Assembly: GCA_027596195.1 (NCBI GenBank)
Contig: JADGJG010000528.1
Location: forward strand, 1 to 17,136
Length of the DNA: 17,136 bases
Direction: 5' to 3'
DNA from: Podochytrium sp. JEL0797
Lineage: Eukaryota > Chytridiomycota > Chytridiomycetes > Chytridiales > Chytriomycetaceae
Shown here piece after piece: positions 1 to 8,768 of the stretch. Below the pieces are notes generated by a model. The model was not told the origin of the DNA, did not search any database, and was given only the letters and a program-made list of their open reading frames with translations. The stretch's first letter is position 1; the number at the start of each line of letters is the position of its first letter. Made by a program: the position numbers and the translations under genes.

Positions 1-23
1 CCCCCCCCCCCCCCCCCCCCCCC
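1..23. repeat. Poly-C homopolymer at the window edge
   Basis: An uninterrupted run of 23 C opens the window. Similar C or G runs occur at 16202-16216 and 17086-17100, so this may be a true feature of the genome. It could also mark an assembly boundary, and its exact length is uncertain. Confidence 0.9.
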
Positions 24-226
24 ATTTCTTATTGAGAACGAATGTTGCTTTCAGCTCCAGTATTGAAGGAGATCGTCAACGAGAAGGGCACATTTTATTT
101 TGAAGAATCCAACCCACACACCATGCAGTCGAGAAAACTGGCTTCTTCGTGTTTGAAATACAAAGCGATTTGTAAAACAAACATGTCGATCTATCTTTAC
201 ATAAACAAAGTCAGTAATCAGAAATC

Positions 227-239
227 AAGATTTACATCC
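227..239 (+). promoter_or_regulatory. Conserved 13-nt element just upstream of copy 1 start
   Basis: The string AAGATTTACATCC lies 5 nt before the start codon of the first seven-helix gene. The same 13-mer is at 1967-1979 before copy 2 and at 3391-3403 before copy 3. Between copies 1 and 2 the similarity reaches further upstream (about 165-239 against 1910-1979). It is probably a retained part of the 5' leader or proximal promoter. Its function is inferred only from conservation. Confidence 0.5.
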
Positions 240-244
240 CACAG

Positions 245-1194
245 ATGCTCCGCTTCTCCACTTCGACAGACGTCTCAAACGACACCACTGTCTCAACCTC
301 TCTCATTGACGATCCAGTGTTTTCCGTTATCGGACCCGCCGTATTCTGCGGAATTGTCGCAGAAATCGCGACGGGAGGTCTCCTGACGCTATTGTCGCAA
401 TATGTCCAAGGGAAACTTAAGATGAACCGTCACTTGTTGGGAATTATCCTGTTTTTCAACATTTCATGCATCCTGTTCATGTTCTGTCAAGTGTGGTATA
501 ATCATACAAAACAATGGTGTACAATTGGTTCGTTTGTCGCCAACTTGGCCTCCCATTGCGTTTATTTTTCGTTTGATTTGTACATGATGTACAAAACGAG
601 TCGAATTGCTCACGAGAAACCCGTGGTAATGGTTGTGATTTGGCTGATTCTTGTGAATCGAGCAGTCTGGACACTTTGGGTTTGTTCAAGATTTGCAACT
701 TTTTCATCTTCGACTCCATTTTCTCATTCGACTTGTAGGATCTCTCAGTCAGCGGAGGTCATTGGGATGACGTGGATGGCTGCTCATACTCCCAAAATAC
801 AACGAGTGGAATCGGATTCACTGCTGCAGACACCATCACCGACTGTTTTGCAACCATTGCCGCGCTCGTGGTGGGTTGGAAACACATGCACAATGTCCAC
901 CATGTCATCCGAGTGCTGATTGAAGATAATATTCTGCGTTCGGTGGCTGTCATTTCGGTGGACGCGATAGCAGTGTATATTTCCGTTCACGAACCGGATG
1001 AGAATGTGACGTATCTTGTGTCCATTCTCCAAGTGTTTGTGCTCGCCGTGTCTGTCAATACGGAGGTCAATTGGATTTTGAAGTTGGCTGGGGTGTCGGA
1101 AACGGGGGTTAAATCGAGCCGTCATTGGAGCGAAAAGGCCCAATCCGCTCCGCTTGCGAAGGAGCAAAATTTTCTGGACAAAAACCATGTTTAG
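245..1194 (+). CDS. Seven-helix membrane protein, tandem copy 1 (GPCR-like, family unknown)
   Basis: Spliced as join(245..679,739..1194), 296 aa. The 59-nt intron 680-738 (GTTTGT...TTGTAG) falls exactly after Trp145, the same site as in both other copies. About seven hydrophobic segments are visible, near residues 26-50, 63-84, 92-116, 126-146, 170-194, 210-228 and 235-258. The N terminus is short and Ser/Thr-rich with an Asn-Asp-Thr sequon, and the tail is polar. Cys92 at the top of helix 3 and Cys160 in the helix 4-5 loop are kept in all copies, as in the GPCR disulfide arrangement. There is no DRY motif; helix 3 ends with Phe-Asp-Leu-Tyr. Exon 1 is about 86% identical to copy 2 by eye. I do not recognise the family. 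A plasma-membrane receptor is an inference from topology. Confidence 0.8.
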
Positions 1195-1270
1195 AAATTG
1201 ATTTTCATGTCACAGAATAGATACCTAAGCAAGGCACTAGTGTTTTGGATTTGTTAGCCCTACGGAGAAG

Positions 1271-1775
1271 ATTTCAGATTCAGCTTAGCAATTAGGAGGA
1301 ATGAACATCCGCAGTTAACCAGGTTGGAGCTCGTGACGTCGGCCAAGGAATTAGACCTCTGAAGATCTCGAACGAACGAGCTTGACATAAAAAAGTTGAA
1401 AGCCAACCCACTGCAACTCTGGCTTGAAGGGAGCCAGCGTCTCTTTCGCATCAGCCTTGTTCTACCGTCCATGAGATGTTCATTCTCCAAGCGCAGAAAT
1501 GCCTTTTGAAAAAAAGATCCCGTTCGCGCCCGGATGTCTATATTTTAACGCCTCATTTTCTCAGGCTTGGGGTGATGAAAAAGCTTGAACACAATCTGCT
1601 TCATGAGTTCGATTCTTTGAAGGATGGGTGGGTTGCAGAAGGAGCATGTGCAAATCTGGCATGGCGATCAGCGACCTCAAAGAAGGTTCGACGCGCTTCG
1701 AGGAGGAAACGCGAATTTGTCATGTCTCAACACTGAAAACACAAGTTCTCGGACGGGATTTCTTTTTTTAAAGGC
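1271..1775 (+). pseudogene. Degraded coiled-coil gene remnant between copies 1 and 2
   Basis: No intact gene is present, but charged coiled-coil-like stretches appear in shifting frames. One, from about 1283, includes RRNEHPQLTRLELVTSAKEL and is broken by TGA near 1360. Others are KKLEHNLLHEFDSLKDG near 1579-1629 and ISDLKEGSTRFEEETR near 1667-1716. DNA around 1368-1395 (TCTCGAACG...AGC.TGACA..AAAA) matches 3024-3052, the coiled-coil remnant after copy 2. I read this as the decayed neighbour of the duplicated receptor-like gene. The parent family is unknown. The rest of the spacer to 1985 holds only low-complexity sequence and the copy 2 leader. Confidence 0.45.
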
Positions 1776-1966
1776 GTTCGAGAAAAAACTTTTCAAACCT
1801 TCATCAAACCTTACAACGAACCAGCCTCGCGCGAGTCAACCCCCCGCACCCCTACCCCCCTTTCGTTCTTATTATACAACTAACACCTGAATAAGCAAAA
1901 CACGCTCAAAAGCGATTTGTAAAATATGCTAACATGTCGATCCATCTTCCAAAAACATCAGTAAGC

Positions 1967-1979
1967 AAGATTTACATCC
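1967..1979 (+). promoter_or_regulatory. Conserved 13-nt element upstream of copy 2
   Basis: Second occurrence of AAGATTTACATCC, ending 6 nt before the start codon of copy 2. It sits in a roughly 75-bp block similar to the region before copy 1, which includes GCGATTTGTAAAA and ACATGTCGATC. Confidence 0.5.
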
Positions 1980-1985
1980 CCAGAG

Positions 1986-2954
1986 ATGCTCCACTTCTCC
2001 TCTTCGACAGTCGTCTCCAACATCTCCACTTTCTCAACCTCTCTCATTGACGATCCAGTGTTTTCCGTTATCGGACCTGCCGTATTTTGCGGCATTGTCA
2101 CAGAAATTGCGACGGGAGGTCTCCTGACGCTATTGTCACAATATGCCCAAGGGAAACTTAAGATGAACCGTCACTTGTTGGGCATTATCCTGTTTTTCAA
2201 CATTTCATGTATCCTTTTCATGTGCTGTGAAGTGTGGTACAATCAAACGGAACAATTATGTACAATTGGCTCGTTTGTTGCCAACTTGGCTTCCCATTGC
2301 GTTTATTTTTCGTTTGATTTGTACATGATGTATAAAACGAGTCAGATTACGCATGAGAAACCGATAGTGAAGGTTGCGATCTGGCTGATTATTGCAAATC
2401 GAGCAGTCTGGACAATTTGGGTTGGTTACCCCCCTTTCTCAGTTTCCTTTTTTTATTCCCCTTTCAATTAAAAAAAAACATGTGCAACAAACCAGGATCT
2501 CTCTGTCAGCGGAGGTCATTGGGACGACCTGGACGGCTGCTCTTACTCCCAAGATTCAACGAGTGGAATCGGATACACAGCTGCGGACACCATCACCGAC
2601 TGTTTTGCGACCATTGTCGCGCTCGTGGTAGGTTCGAAACACGTTCGCAATGTTCACAATGTCATCAGAGTGCTGATTGAAGACAATATTCTGCGTTCGG
2701 TGGCTGCTATTTCGGTGGACGCGATGGCAATCTACATTTCCGTTTATGAGACGGATGAGAATGTGACGTATCTTGCGTTTATCACGCAAGTGTTTGTTCT
2801 CGCGGTGTCTGTCAACACGGAGGTCAATTGGATTTTGAAGTTAGCTGGGGGGTCAGATACGGGGGTTGCGTCGCGGAGCCGTCATTGGAGTGAAAAGGCT
2901 CAAGCGGTTCCGCTTGCGAAGGAGCAAAAGAATCTGGACAAAAATCATGTTTAG
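1986..2954 (+). CDS. Seven-helix membrane protein, tandem copy 2
   Basis: Spliced as join(1986..2420,2496..2954), 297 aa. The 75-nt intron 2421-2495 (GTTGGT...ACCAG) is at the same codon boundary as in copies 1 and 3. Exon 1 is 435 nt in every copy. Helix pattern, Cys92, Cys160, the N-terminal sequon and the terminal KNHV are all kept. Notable differences are Ser for Trp at residue 192, Val for Met at 195 and Arg for His at 196, at the helix 5 boundary. Without splicing the frame stops inside the intron at 2469-2471, so splicing is required here, unlike in copy 3. The stop codon is followed by the same AAATTG as in copies 1 and 3. Function unknown. Confidence 0.8.
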
Positions 2955-2960
2955 AAATTG

Positions 2961-3240
2961 ATGTCCATTTCAAGAATTAAATCGAAAAATGAGCACGGCT
3001 TGGACAAAGCGATTTTGGATCTCAAATCTCGAACGGACAAGCGTGACAAAAAGGCGGAAGACAAGGGCAAGGTGGTTGAGGAGGGCAAGTCGTGGGAGAA
3101 TCAGCTGCCAAAGCTCAACAAGATTGGTTTGTGTTGCTCAGTTCTCGCGTTTGACTGTAGTTTCCCCAGTCTCCTCAAAGAGCGAAGTCAGATAGCGAAA
3201 TCAATTGGCGTTGCAGCTGGCCGAAGCGGAGATCGCTTAG
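2961..3240 (+). pseudogene. Coiled-coil gene remnant after copy 2
   Basis: An open stretch begins 6 nt after the copy 2 stop. It encodes a highly charged, helix-forming segment with LDKAILDLKSRTDKRDKKAE and then EEGKSWENQLPKLNKI. A possible 43-nt intron at 3127-3169 (GTTTGT...CCCCAG) would join to VSSKSEVR. The frame then meets TAG at 3193-3195 and continues as a coiled-coil-like NQLALQLAEAEIA before another TAG at 3238-3240. Read straight through, the same start gives a 117-codon open frame to 3311, so a small live gene is not excluded. Similarity to the remnant after copy 1 supports a decayed, co-duplicated gene. Confidence 0.45.
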
Positions 3241-3390
3241 CAAACTCGCAATTCGGTTTTGTTTCGGTGCATCATGCGACAAAACGCGTTCAAAAGGGAA
3301 GCGAAAAGTAAATAACCACCGATTCTTTTCTTTAAAGAAGAAAAAAAACAGACAAAGGAGGAGGAAATAACGGTGTGGTGAATCCAACAA

Positions 3391-3403
3391 AAGATTTACA
3401 TCC
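3391..3403 (+). promoter_or_regulatory. Conserved 13-nt element upstream of copy 3
   Basis: Third occurrence of AAGATTTACATCC, ending 12 nt before the start codon of copy 3. Here the flanking sequence is otherwise less similar to copies 1 and 2, which makes conservation of this short string more notable. Confidence 0.5.
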
Positions 3404-3415
3404 TCATTTCCAACA

Positions 3416-4351
3416 ATGTTCCATTTATCCAATTCGACAGACGCCTCCAACAGTTCCACTGCCTCGACTTCTCTCATTGACGATCCAGTGTTTTCCGTTA
3501 TCGGACCTGCCGTATTCTGCGGCATTGTCGCAGAAATCGCGACGGGAGGTCTCTTGACGTTGTTTTCTCAATACGCGCAAGGCAAACTCAAAATCAACCG
3601 CCGCTTGTTGATACTCATTGTGTTTTTCAACGTTTCGTGCATCCTTTTCATGTGCTGTGAAGTATGGTACAATCAAACGGAACAATTGTGTACAATTGGC
3701 TGTTTTGTTTCCAACTTGGTCTCCCATTGCGTTTATTTTTCGTTTGATTTGTACATGTTGTATAAAACAAGCCAGATTGCTCACGAGAAACCGGTGGTGA
3801 TGGTTGTGATTTGGTTGATTATTGTGAATCGAGGTGTATGGACGATTTGGGTTTGTCCCCCCCCTTTTTTCCCCACCTTCCATTCTCAAAAACAATGTAC
3901 AAAACAGGATCTATCCGTTAGCGGAGGTCACTGGGATGACGCTGCCGGCTGCTCGTACTCCCAAAACCCAACCACCGGAATCGGATACAACGCCGCCGAC
4001 ACCATCTCCGACTGCTTCGCGACCCTCGTCGCGCTCGTGGTGGGTTGGAAACACATGCACAATGTCCACAATGTCATCAAGGTTTTGATTGAAGACAACA
4101 TTCTGCGTTCGGTGGCCGTCATTTCGGTGGACGCGTTGGAAATGTACATTTCGGTTCATGTGACGGATGGGAATGTGACTTATATTGGGTTTATCGCGCA
4201 AGTGTTTGTGCTTGCGGTTTCCATCAATATGGAGGTAAATTCGATTGTGAAGTTGGCGGGGGTGTCGGATTCAGTTGCGTCGAGCCAGCATTGGAGTGAA
4301 AAGGCCCAAGCCGCTCCGCTTGCTAAAGCTCCGAGCAAAAATCATGTTTAG
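3416..4351 (+). CDS. Seven-helix membrane protein, tandem copy 3
   Basis: Predicted splice join(3416..3850,3908..4351) gives 292 aa collinear with copies 1 and 2. The 57-nt intron 3851-3907 (GTTTGT...AAACAG) is a multiple of three and has no stop. The unspliced message would therefore give a 311-aa protein with 19 extra residues, rich in Pro, Phe and Gln with two Cys, in the loop between helices 4 and 5. I prefer the spliced form because the site matches the other copies. Exon 1 is about 83% identical to copy 2 by eye. Cys92 and Cys160 (spliced numbering) are kept. The gene is tail to tail with the MYND gene, with only 57 nt between stop codons. Function unknown; receptor-like by topology. 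Confidence 0.8.
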   Translation: MFHLSNSTDASNSSTASTSLIDDPVFSVIGPAVFCGIVAEIATGGLLTLFSQYAQGKLKINRRLLILIVFFNVSCILFMCCEVWYNQTEQLCTIGCFVSNLVSHCVYFSFDLYMLYKTSQIAHEKPVVMVVIWLIIVNRGVWTIWVCPPPFFPTFHSQKQCTKQDLSVSGGHWDDAAGCSYSQNPTTGIGYNAADTISDCFATLVALVVGWKHMHNVHNVIKVLIEDNILRSVAVISVDALEMYISVHVTDGNVTYIGFIAQVFVLAVSINMEVNSIVKLAGVSDSVASSQHWSEKAQAAPLAKAPSKNHV

Positions 4352-4408
4352 AAATTGTTCTTTTTTTTTATATAGTGCCATTTTAAGAAAAAAAAGAACC
4401 TCTTTTCT

Positions 4409-5377
4409 TCAAACAAACCCCATATCCGCTCTCTCCTGCTTCGACATCTTTGGCGTGCGTCCCCACCACTCCGCCACCTTTACCCCACACACCTTCTTAT
4501 GCTCCTTCCAATCCGCCCGCTGACACTCTCTCGAGCAGTATCTCACGCGTTGACACCCACCACACCTTTGAAAATCCTTCCCACCCTCCGCCCCAACATC
4601 CGGCCGCTTCTGACACCCCATGCAATCGACTTTATACCCTCTGGGTCTCTTTTCCAATTCAACGTTGAAGAGGAGGTTCGAAGGGAGCGTTTTGCCAAAG
4701 TTGGGGTGGTATGGGTCTTCGGCGTTGAGGCAGTCGCAGAGAACGGATGGGTTTCCTTGCATGGCGGCTAGGAGACCGCTTTCGGCCATCATGGAGGATT
4801 TGAGTTGATGCGCGAGGTTGATTAAACTGGGTCCGTTTTGAAATAATCCGCGCACACCCCCGGAACACTTCATTGCCGCGTTGATGAGCAAATACATTCC
4901 ATAAAACGAGGACGAGAATTGGAAATCATGGTTCAGGAACGCATCGACCGACATTTCGAGGTAGAATTGGGAAGCGTTGTACGTCCACAGGTTGGTTTCG
5001 TTGGTGAGGTGGCGTACGAGAAAGTCGGCAAACAATGCGCCGCTGTCGCTGATGACGAGTTTGATGGCGGATCCGGGGTTCATTTGGACTTGTTTGCCGG
5101 AGGGTGTGGTGAAGGGGTGGTCGTTGATCATGAGGGAGAGGAAGCGGCCGGAGAGTTGTTGCTGGTTTGTTTGGGAGGGTTCGTGTGTCAGCGGGCTTTT
5201 GATCGCGATCAAGCGGTTTTGAGAGGGAGGGCAAGATTTGACTACCTTCTGCATGATCGACATGTGTTTGGCGGCTGCGGGGCGTTCCACATGGTTGCAG
5301 CCGGCTTCGGCTTGGTGGCTCATTTTTTGGAGACAAACTTGTGCGGAAGGAACGAAACGCGCATTCCTTCTTGACAA
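4409..5377 (-). CDS. MYND-type zinc finger protein
   Basis: Single exon, 322 aa. A C-terminal MYND finger spans about residues 252-297. It begins with Cys-Met-Gly-Cys, then Cys-Gly-Gly-Cys, then YCSRECQRADWKEHKKVC, giving the complete set of seven Cys and one His expected for two zinc ions. MYND domains mediate protein-protein contacts. The roughly 250 residues before it are mixed helical and show no SET or other catalytic motif that I recognise, so this is not an obvious SMYD methyltransferase. The start at 5377 gives the longest frame; Met19 is an alternative. It is divergent from the COX Vb gene, with 132 nt between starts. The molecular target is unknown. Confidence 0.85.
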   Translation of the reverse strand: MSRRNARFVPSAQVCLQKMSHQAEAGCNHVERPAAAKHMSIMQKVVKSCPPSQNRLIAIKSPLTHEPSQTNQQQLSGRFLSLMINDHPFTTPSGKQVQMNPGSAIKLVISDSGALFADFLVRHLTNETNLWTYNASQFYLEMSVDAFLNHDFQFSSSFYGMYLLINAAMKCSGGVRGLFQNGPSLINLAHQLKSSMMAESGLLAAMQGNPSVLCDCLNAEDPYHPNFGKTLPSNLLFNVELEKRPRGYKVDCMGCQKRPDVGAEGGKDFQRCGGCQRVRYCSRECQRADWKEHKKVCGVKVAEWWGRTPKMSKQERADMGFV

Positions 5378-5509
5378 ACACTCCTCCTAAGTCTGAAAAC
5401 CACAGTACATCCAGATATCTTTGTTTTAATTCTCTGTCTCCAATTTGACAGCTTCCCTCCCAAAATCGATTCCCCATCCGAATTTGCGCTTTTTCTTTGA
5501 ACAAAAAAA
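5378..5509. promoter_or_regulatory. Short divergent promoter region between MYND and COX Vb genes
   Basis: Only 132 nt separate the two start codons, so both promoters and both 5' leaders must lie here or overlap the genes. The COX start is preceded by a run of nine A. I see no convincing TATA box. Confidence 0.5.
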
Positions 5510-6318
5510 ATGTTTGCCCTTCGCAGAGCCACGTCCGCTTTGGCCTTGCGCCGCACCTCCGCAAAGACCTTTTCCACTGCCGCCGTTGCCAGAGACTCGA
5601 AGCACGTCGAAGGTTCGTTTAGTGCTGTATTTCTGGTGCAGGAGTGATGTGTGATGTGTGATGGGGAGATGGGAGATCGTTAGGGACTCCAGGGACCAGA
5701 GAGTGCGATGCACACGCCTAGGGAGACCACGTCCAAATGCCCAATGCCAGACACACACCCATCCAACCGAAACTCCCACCCGACCCCAACCCAACGCAAC
5801 CCCCGCGCATGACTAAAACCAAACTCGCAAACAGCCAAAGAAGACCCCTTCAACCTCCCCATCCCGGGATACCGCGCCCCCGGCCAAATCGCCCACAACT
5901 GGGAAATCGCGACCGGAAACGAGCGTTACGAGTACGTCAAGAAACTCGCGGGCGAGGAGCCTTGGGAGGACATGCAGCCGTACGTGATGACCTCGAAGCC
6001 GACGGCGCAGAACCCGTTTATTGTGCGTGGACAGGATCCCGAGAAGTATGTGGGGTGCACGGGTGAGTGTTATTTTTTTGGACGCGCGCGGGTTGGGGGT
6101 GGAGTCATGCTGATGAGGCGTTTTTTTCGGTTTTCAGGATTCCCGGCTGACACTCACGAGGCGGTTTGGTTGACTCTCCGTCCTCACCGTGGAGTTGACA
6201 GATGCCCCCACTGCGGTGAGTTTTATTCTTTTCCATTTTTTTGTTTCGTGTTTGTGTGCTGAATTCAAATCCAGGAAGCGCATTCAAGTACGAGCAGGCC
6301 GAGGCTCACCACCACTAA
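5510..6318 (+). CDS. COX4: Cytochrome c oxidase subunit Vb (yeast Cox4 type), mitochondrial
   Basis: Four exons, join(5510..5612,5835..6062,6138..6215,6275..6318), 150 aa. The N terminus (MFALRRATSALALRRTSAKTF) is an Arg/Ala/Ser-rich mitochondrial presequence. The core carries IPGY, then VGCTGFPADTHEAVW and RCPHCG near the end, diagnostic of the zinc-binding subunit of complex IV in the inner membrane. Likely zinc ligands are Cys109, His117, Cys133 and Cys136, the Cys-His-Cys-Cys set I recall for the yeast protein. The protein ends with three His. Introns are 222, 75 and 59 nt; the first contains a plausible TGACTAAAA branch site. All phases close exactly. The symbol follows yeast naming; animal orthologues are called COX5B. 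Confidence 0.93.
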
Positions 6319-6374
6319 ATTTAAGGTGGTGCTCGTCAAACTCTCACTCGTTTGGCCGTTTGGTGTAAAACGGA

Positions 6375-6380
6375 AATAAA
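6375..6380 (+). promoter_or_regulatory. Polyadenylation hexamer for COX Vb gene
   Basis: AATAAA lies about 57 nt after the COX Vb stop codon and before the convergent Rrp41 gene. Confidence 0.45.
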
Positions 6381-6475
6381 AAGACAAAAAACTCCATATC
6401 CTACAAATGCTGCTATCTGTTGTCTGCATTCGTTTTTATATTCGTGCGTTTTTCCCCCTTTCAGCGTTCGAGTGT

Positions 6476-7511
6476 TCACCGCGCCAAAGATTCCGCAGAC
6501 GCACGCACCGCCTCGTCCAAAATTTCATACATTTGCATGCACCCATCCTTGGCCAACGTCAACACTTTCTCAAACTCATCCAAATGGAGTCTCGATTCCA
6601 ACTGAGAATTCGCGCGCTCGTGTGTGAGTACGAAGAGAACGGTTCTCAAAAAAACAAAAAACAAACTCACATTCAACAGCACCACTTTTCCACTTCTCGG
6701 CGTCACCGCTACCGACACCACAGGCACATCCATCCCTTCCTCCGTGTAATTCACATCCAGAACGGGCGTCAGGCTTCCGAAACCAGCCGAGCATGCAACG
6801 ACGTAGTCAGTCATGGGGATTCCGGCGTTCATGAGAGCGAGTGTGGCCGCGTTGATGGCGACGTGGAGGGATCCTGATCATTCACGTCAGCATATTCGAG
6901 TGAGCGGAATACGACCAAGGACAGTTTTTCAACGGTACCTCCGTCAAACTGCAGAATCTGAATCTGAATCGTAATTTCGGAGCGCGGGAAGGAAGTGGTG
7001 AGGATAACTGATTCGAAGGTGGATTTGATGATGGATGCGAGTTCGAGGAGACGCCTTGAGGAGTTTTTTTTTTTTTTTTGGTTCGCGAGCGCGGAAAGAC
7101 GGAAACGGTACAGCAACGCCCACCTGTCCTTTCTGAGCTTCTGTTTCCGTTCTCCTGAACTGAATGCGGCAATGTTGAAGTCGACTGTGATTGTCGCGCG
7201 GTCGTGGAGCTGGGCGGAGCGCATGGAGGGCTATCGAAGCGAGAGTGTTATTAATACGATGCTATTAGCGCTCCTAGAAGAAGAACGACTAGAGCACTAG
7301 AGAATGCTATTACCTCCTTTGGCCCAAAGACCTGGCAGAAGCAGCGCGTGTTTCCCTGTTCGACAAACGCGGCTCCGTCAGCCGCCCGCGCGGCGCTGCC
7401 CGGCGGCAGAAACGAGGATGCGCCAATGTCAATGTTGATGCGGCGCAGCTCGTTGGCGCGGCGTCCGTCGATGCGGAAACCTTCGGGGGAGACAACGTCA
7501 CTTTTGCCCAT
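6476..7511 (-). CDS. SKI6: Exosome core subunit Rrp41/Ski6 (RNase PH family)
   Basis: Five exons on the minus strand, complement(join(6476..6601,6671..6873,6939..7054,7124..7230,7314..7511)), 249 aa, close to the usual family length. Signatures in order are GFRIDGRRANELR near residue 11, EQGNTRC at about 51, HDRATITVDFNIAAFSSGERK at the exon 2 join, SFPRSEITIQIQILQFDGG, ALMNAGIPMTDYV and ESRLHLDEFEK near the end. The protein forms part of the six-subunit RNase PH ring of the nuclear and cytoplasmic exosome, which works in 3'-5' RNA processing and decay. In fungi the ring is structural rather than catalytic. Introns are 83, 69, 65 and 69 nt. Intron 4 (6602-6670) is stop-free and in frame. Intron 2 has an A16 tract near its acceptor and a GTGGGC donor. 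Confidence 0.93.
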
Positions 7512-7649
7512 TTCTTTTTTTTTTGTTTTTGTTTTTGTTTTGTTCGTCAGTGCCGTTCTTCGTCTCAAAAGAAAGGAAATAAATTAAAACGAATATGAGG
7601 CCTTTATGCGCGCAACATGAGGTTATGACAAAAGAAAGAGAGGGTATAA

Positions 7650-8768
7650 TCACGGGTGCAAGTAAAACGCAACCAGCACCGAAGAATATATCGCAACAAC
7701 AACAGCCCACATCAACGCCGTCCAAACTCCGTCAACTGCCACATCCACCATCCATCCAAACTCAACATACCACCTACCCAACCACTCCAACACCACAAAC
7801 GTAATCACACTATTCGGCCCAAGCCTCACAAAACTCGGCACCCACCCTTTAAAAAACGCGCCGAACCCTTCCTTCCTCCAAATCTTCACCCCCGTATCCA
7901 CAGCCCCACCCACAAACTCACGACTCGAAGGCGCCTGAGCCATAATCCGGCTCTTGATCACATCCACCGGCGAACAAATTGTCGTGGCCACAAACGCGCC
8001 CACGAGACTCGCCACCACCTGCACAACCACACCATCCACAAACCCCATCGAAACCATCTCCATCTTCACCATATCATACGTCACACTCAACCCAATCGTA
8101 ACCAAAACAGCGCGCAGCATCGTCGCTTCGACGCCTGAAAACATTGTGCCCACGCCTTCTTCACGCGCGATCGTGAGGAGCCCGGAGACTATATTTGGGT
8201 AGTTTCTACGTTCGTGCGGCGGGAGTTTGCCGTCGATTTGCATTCGCACGTTTACGAGGTCGGCTGGAGATCCAACGACGCCGCCCACGATTCCGGCGAC
8301 GGAGGCGGCGGTGAGGCGGATGAGGAGGGGGGAGGGGAGGGTGTTTGTGAGGACGCGTTTGAGGTGTTCGTCTGTCAGTGGAAGTGGTTGGGTGTTAGTG
8401 ACGGATAAGGGCGGTGGTTGGGCAGTGGCGTATTGGAAAGGGCGAGACGGATTGAGAGTGTGGACCGAGTCCGTCCAAAATATAGATCACTTACAGACGG
8501 CATACTTGGCACTCGAATACGTCAACTGTCTCAGCATGGAGGCATCCACGCCCTTGTAGAGCACCATTAGGCCGCCGGGTTCGTTTTGGATGATTTCGGA
8601 GAGGAGCATTCCGACTGTTACGCCGGCGGCCGTGGTTTGGAGACGCACTTTGAGGCTGTCGAGTGGATGCGTGGCTACGCCTGCAATGGCGCTGGCGGTG
8701 CCGCCGAACCACCATTGTGGTGGTGGGAGGGGTGGTGCGGTGAGGGTGAGCGGCAGCGTCGAGTTCAT
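7650..8768 (-). CDS. DIC1: Mitochondrial dicarboxylate-type carrier (SLC25 family, Dic1-like)
   Basis: Two exons, complement(join(7650..8371,8495..8768)), 331 aa. The 123-nt intron has a perfect GTAAGT donor and splits the Tyr92 codon. Three carrier repeats show the signatures PLDSLKVR (35-42), PADLVNVR (127-134) and PVDVIKSR (226-233). RQLTYSSAKYAVYEHLK, GSPADLVNVRMQ and WVPSFVRLGPNSVITF fit the dicarboxylate carrier group, which exchanges malate or succinate for phosphate across the inner membrane. The substrate is inferred. Residues 291-331 go beyond the usual end and include a hydrophobic stretch at 308-328. An ATG at 8858 is in frame and would add 30 residues; I chose 8768 because family proteins begin shortly before the WWFGG motif. 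Confidence 0.88.

Noticed and set aside
42..386. 114-codon open frame overlapping the start of copy 1
   Set aside because: It runs out of frame into the conserved seven-helix coding region and has no counterpart before copies 2 or 3.
4919..5564. Long open frames overlapping the MYND gene, on both the opposite strand and an alternative minus frame
   Set aside because: The MYND frame has a complete zinc-finger motif. The others are compositionally biased and have no recognisable features.
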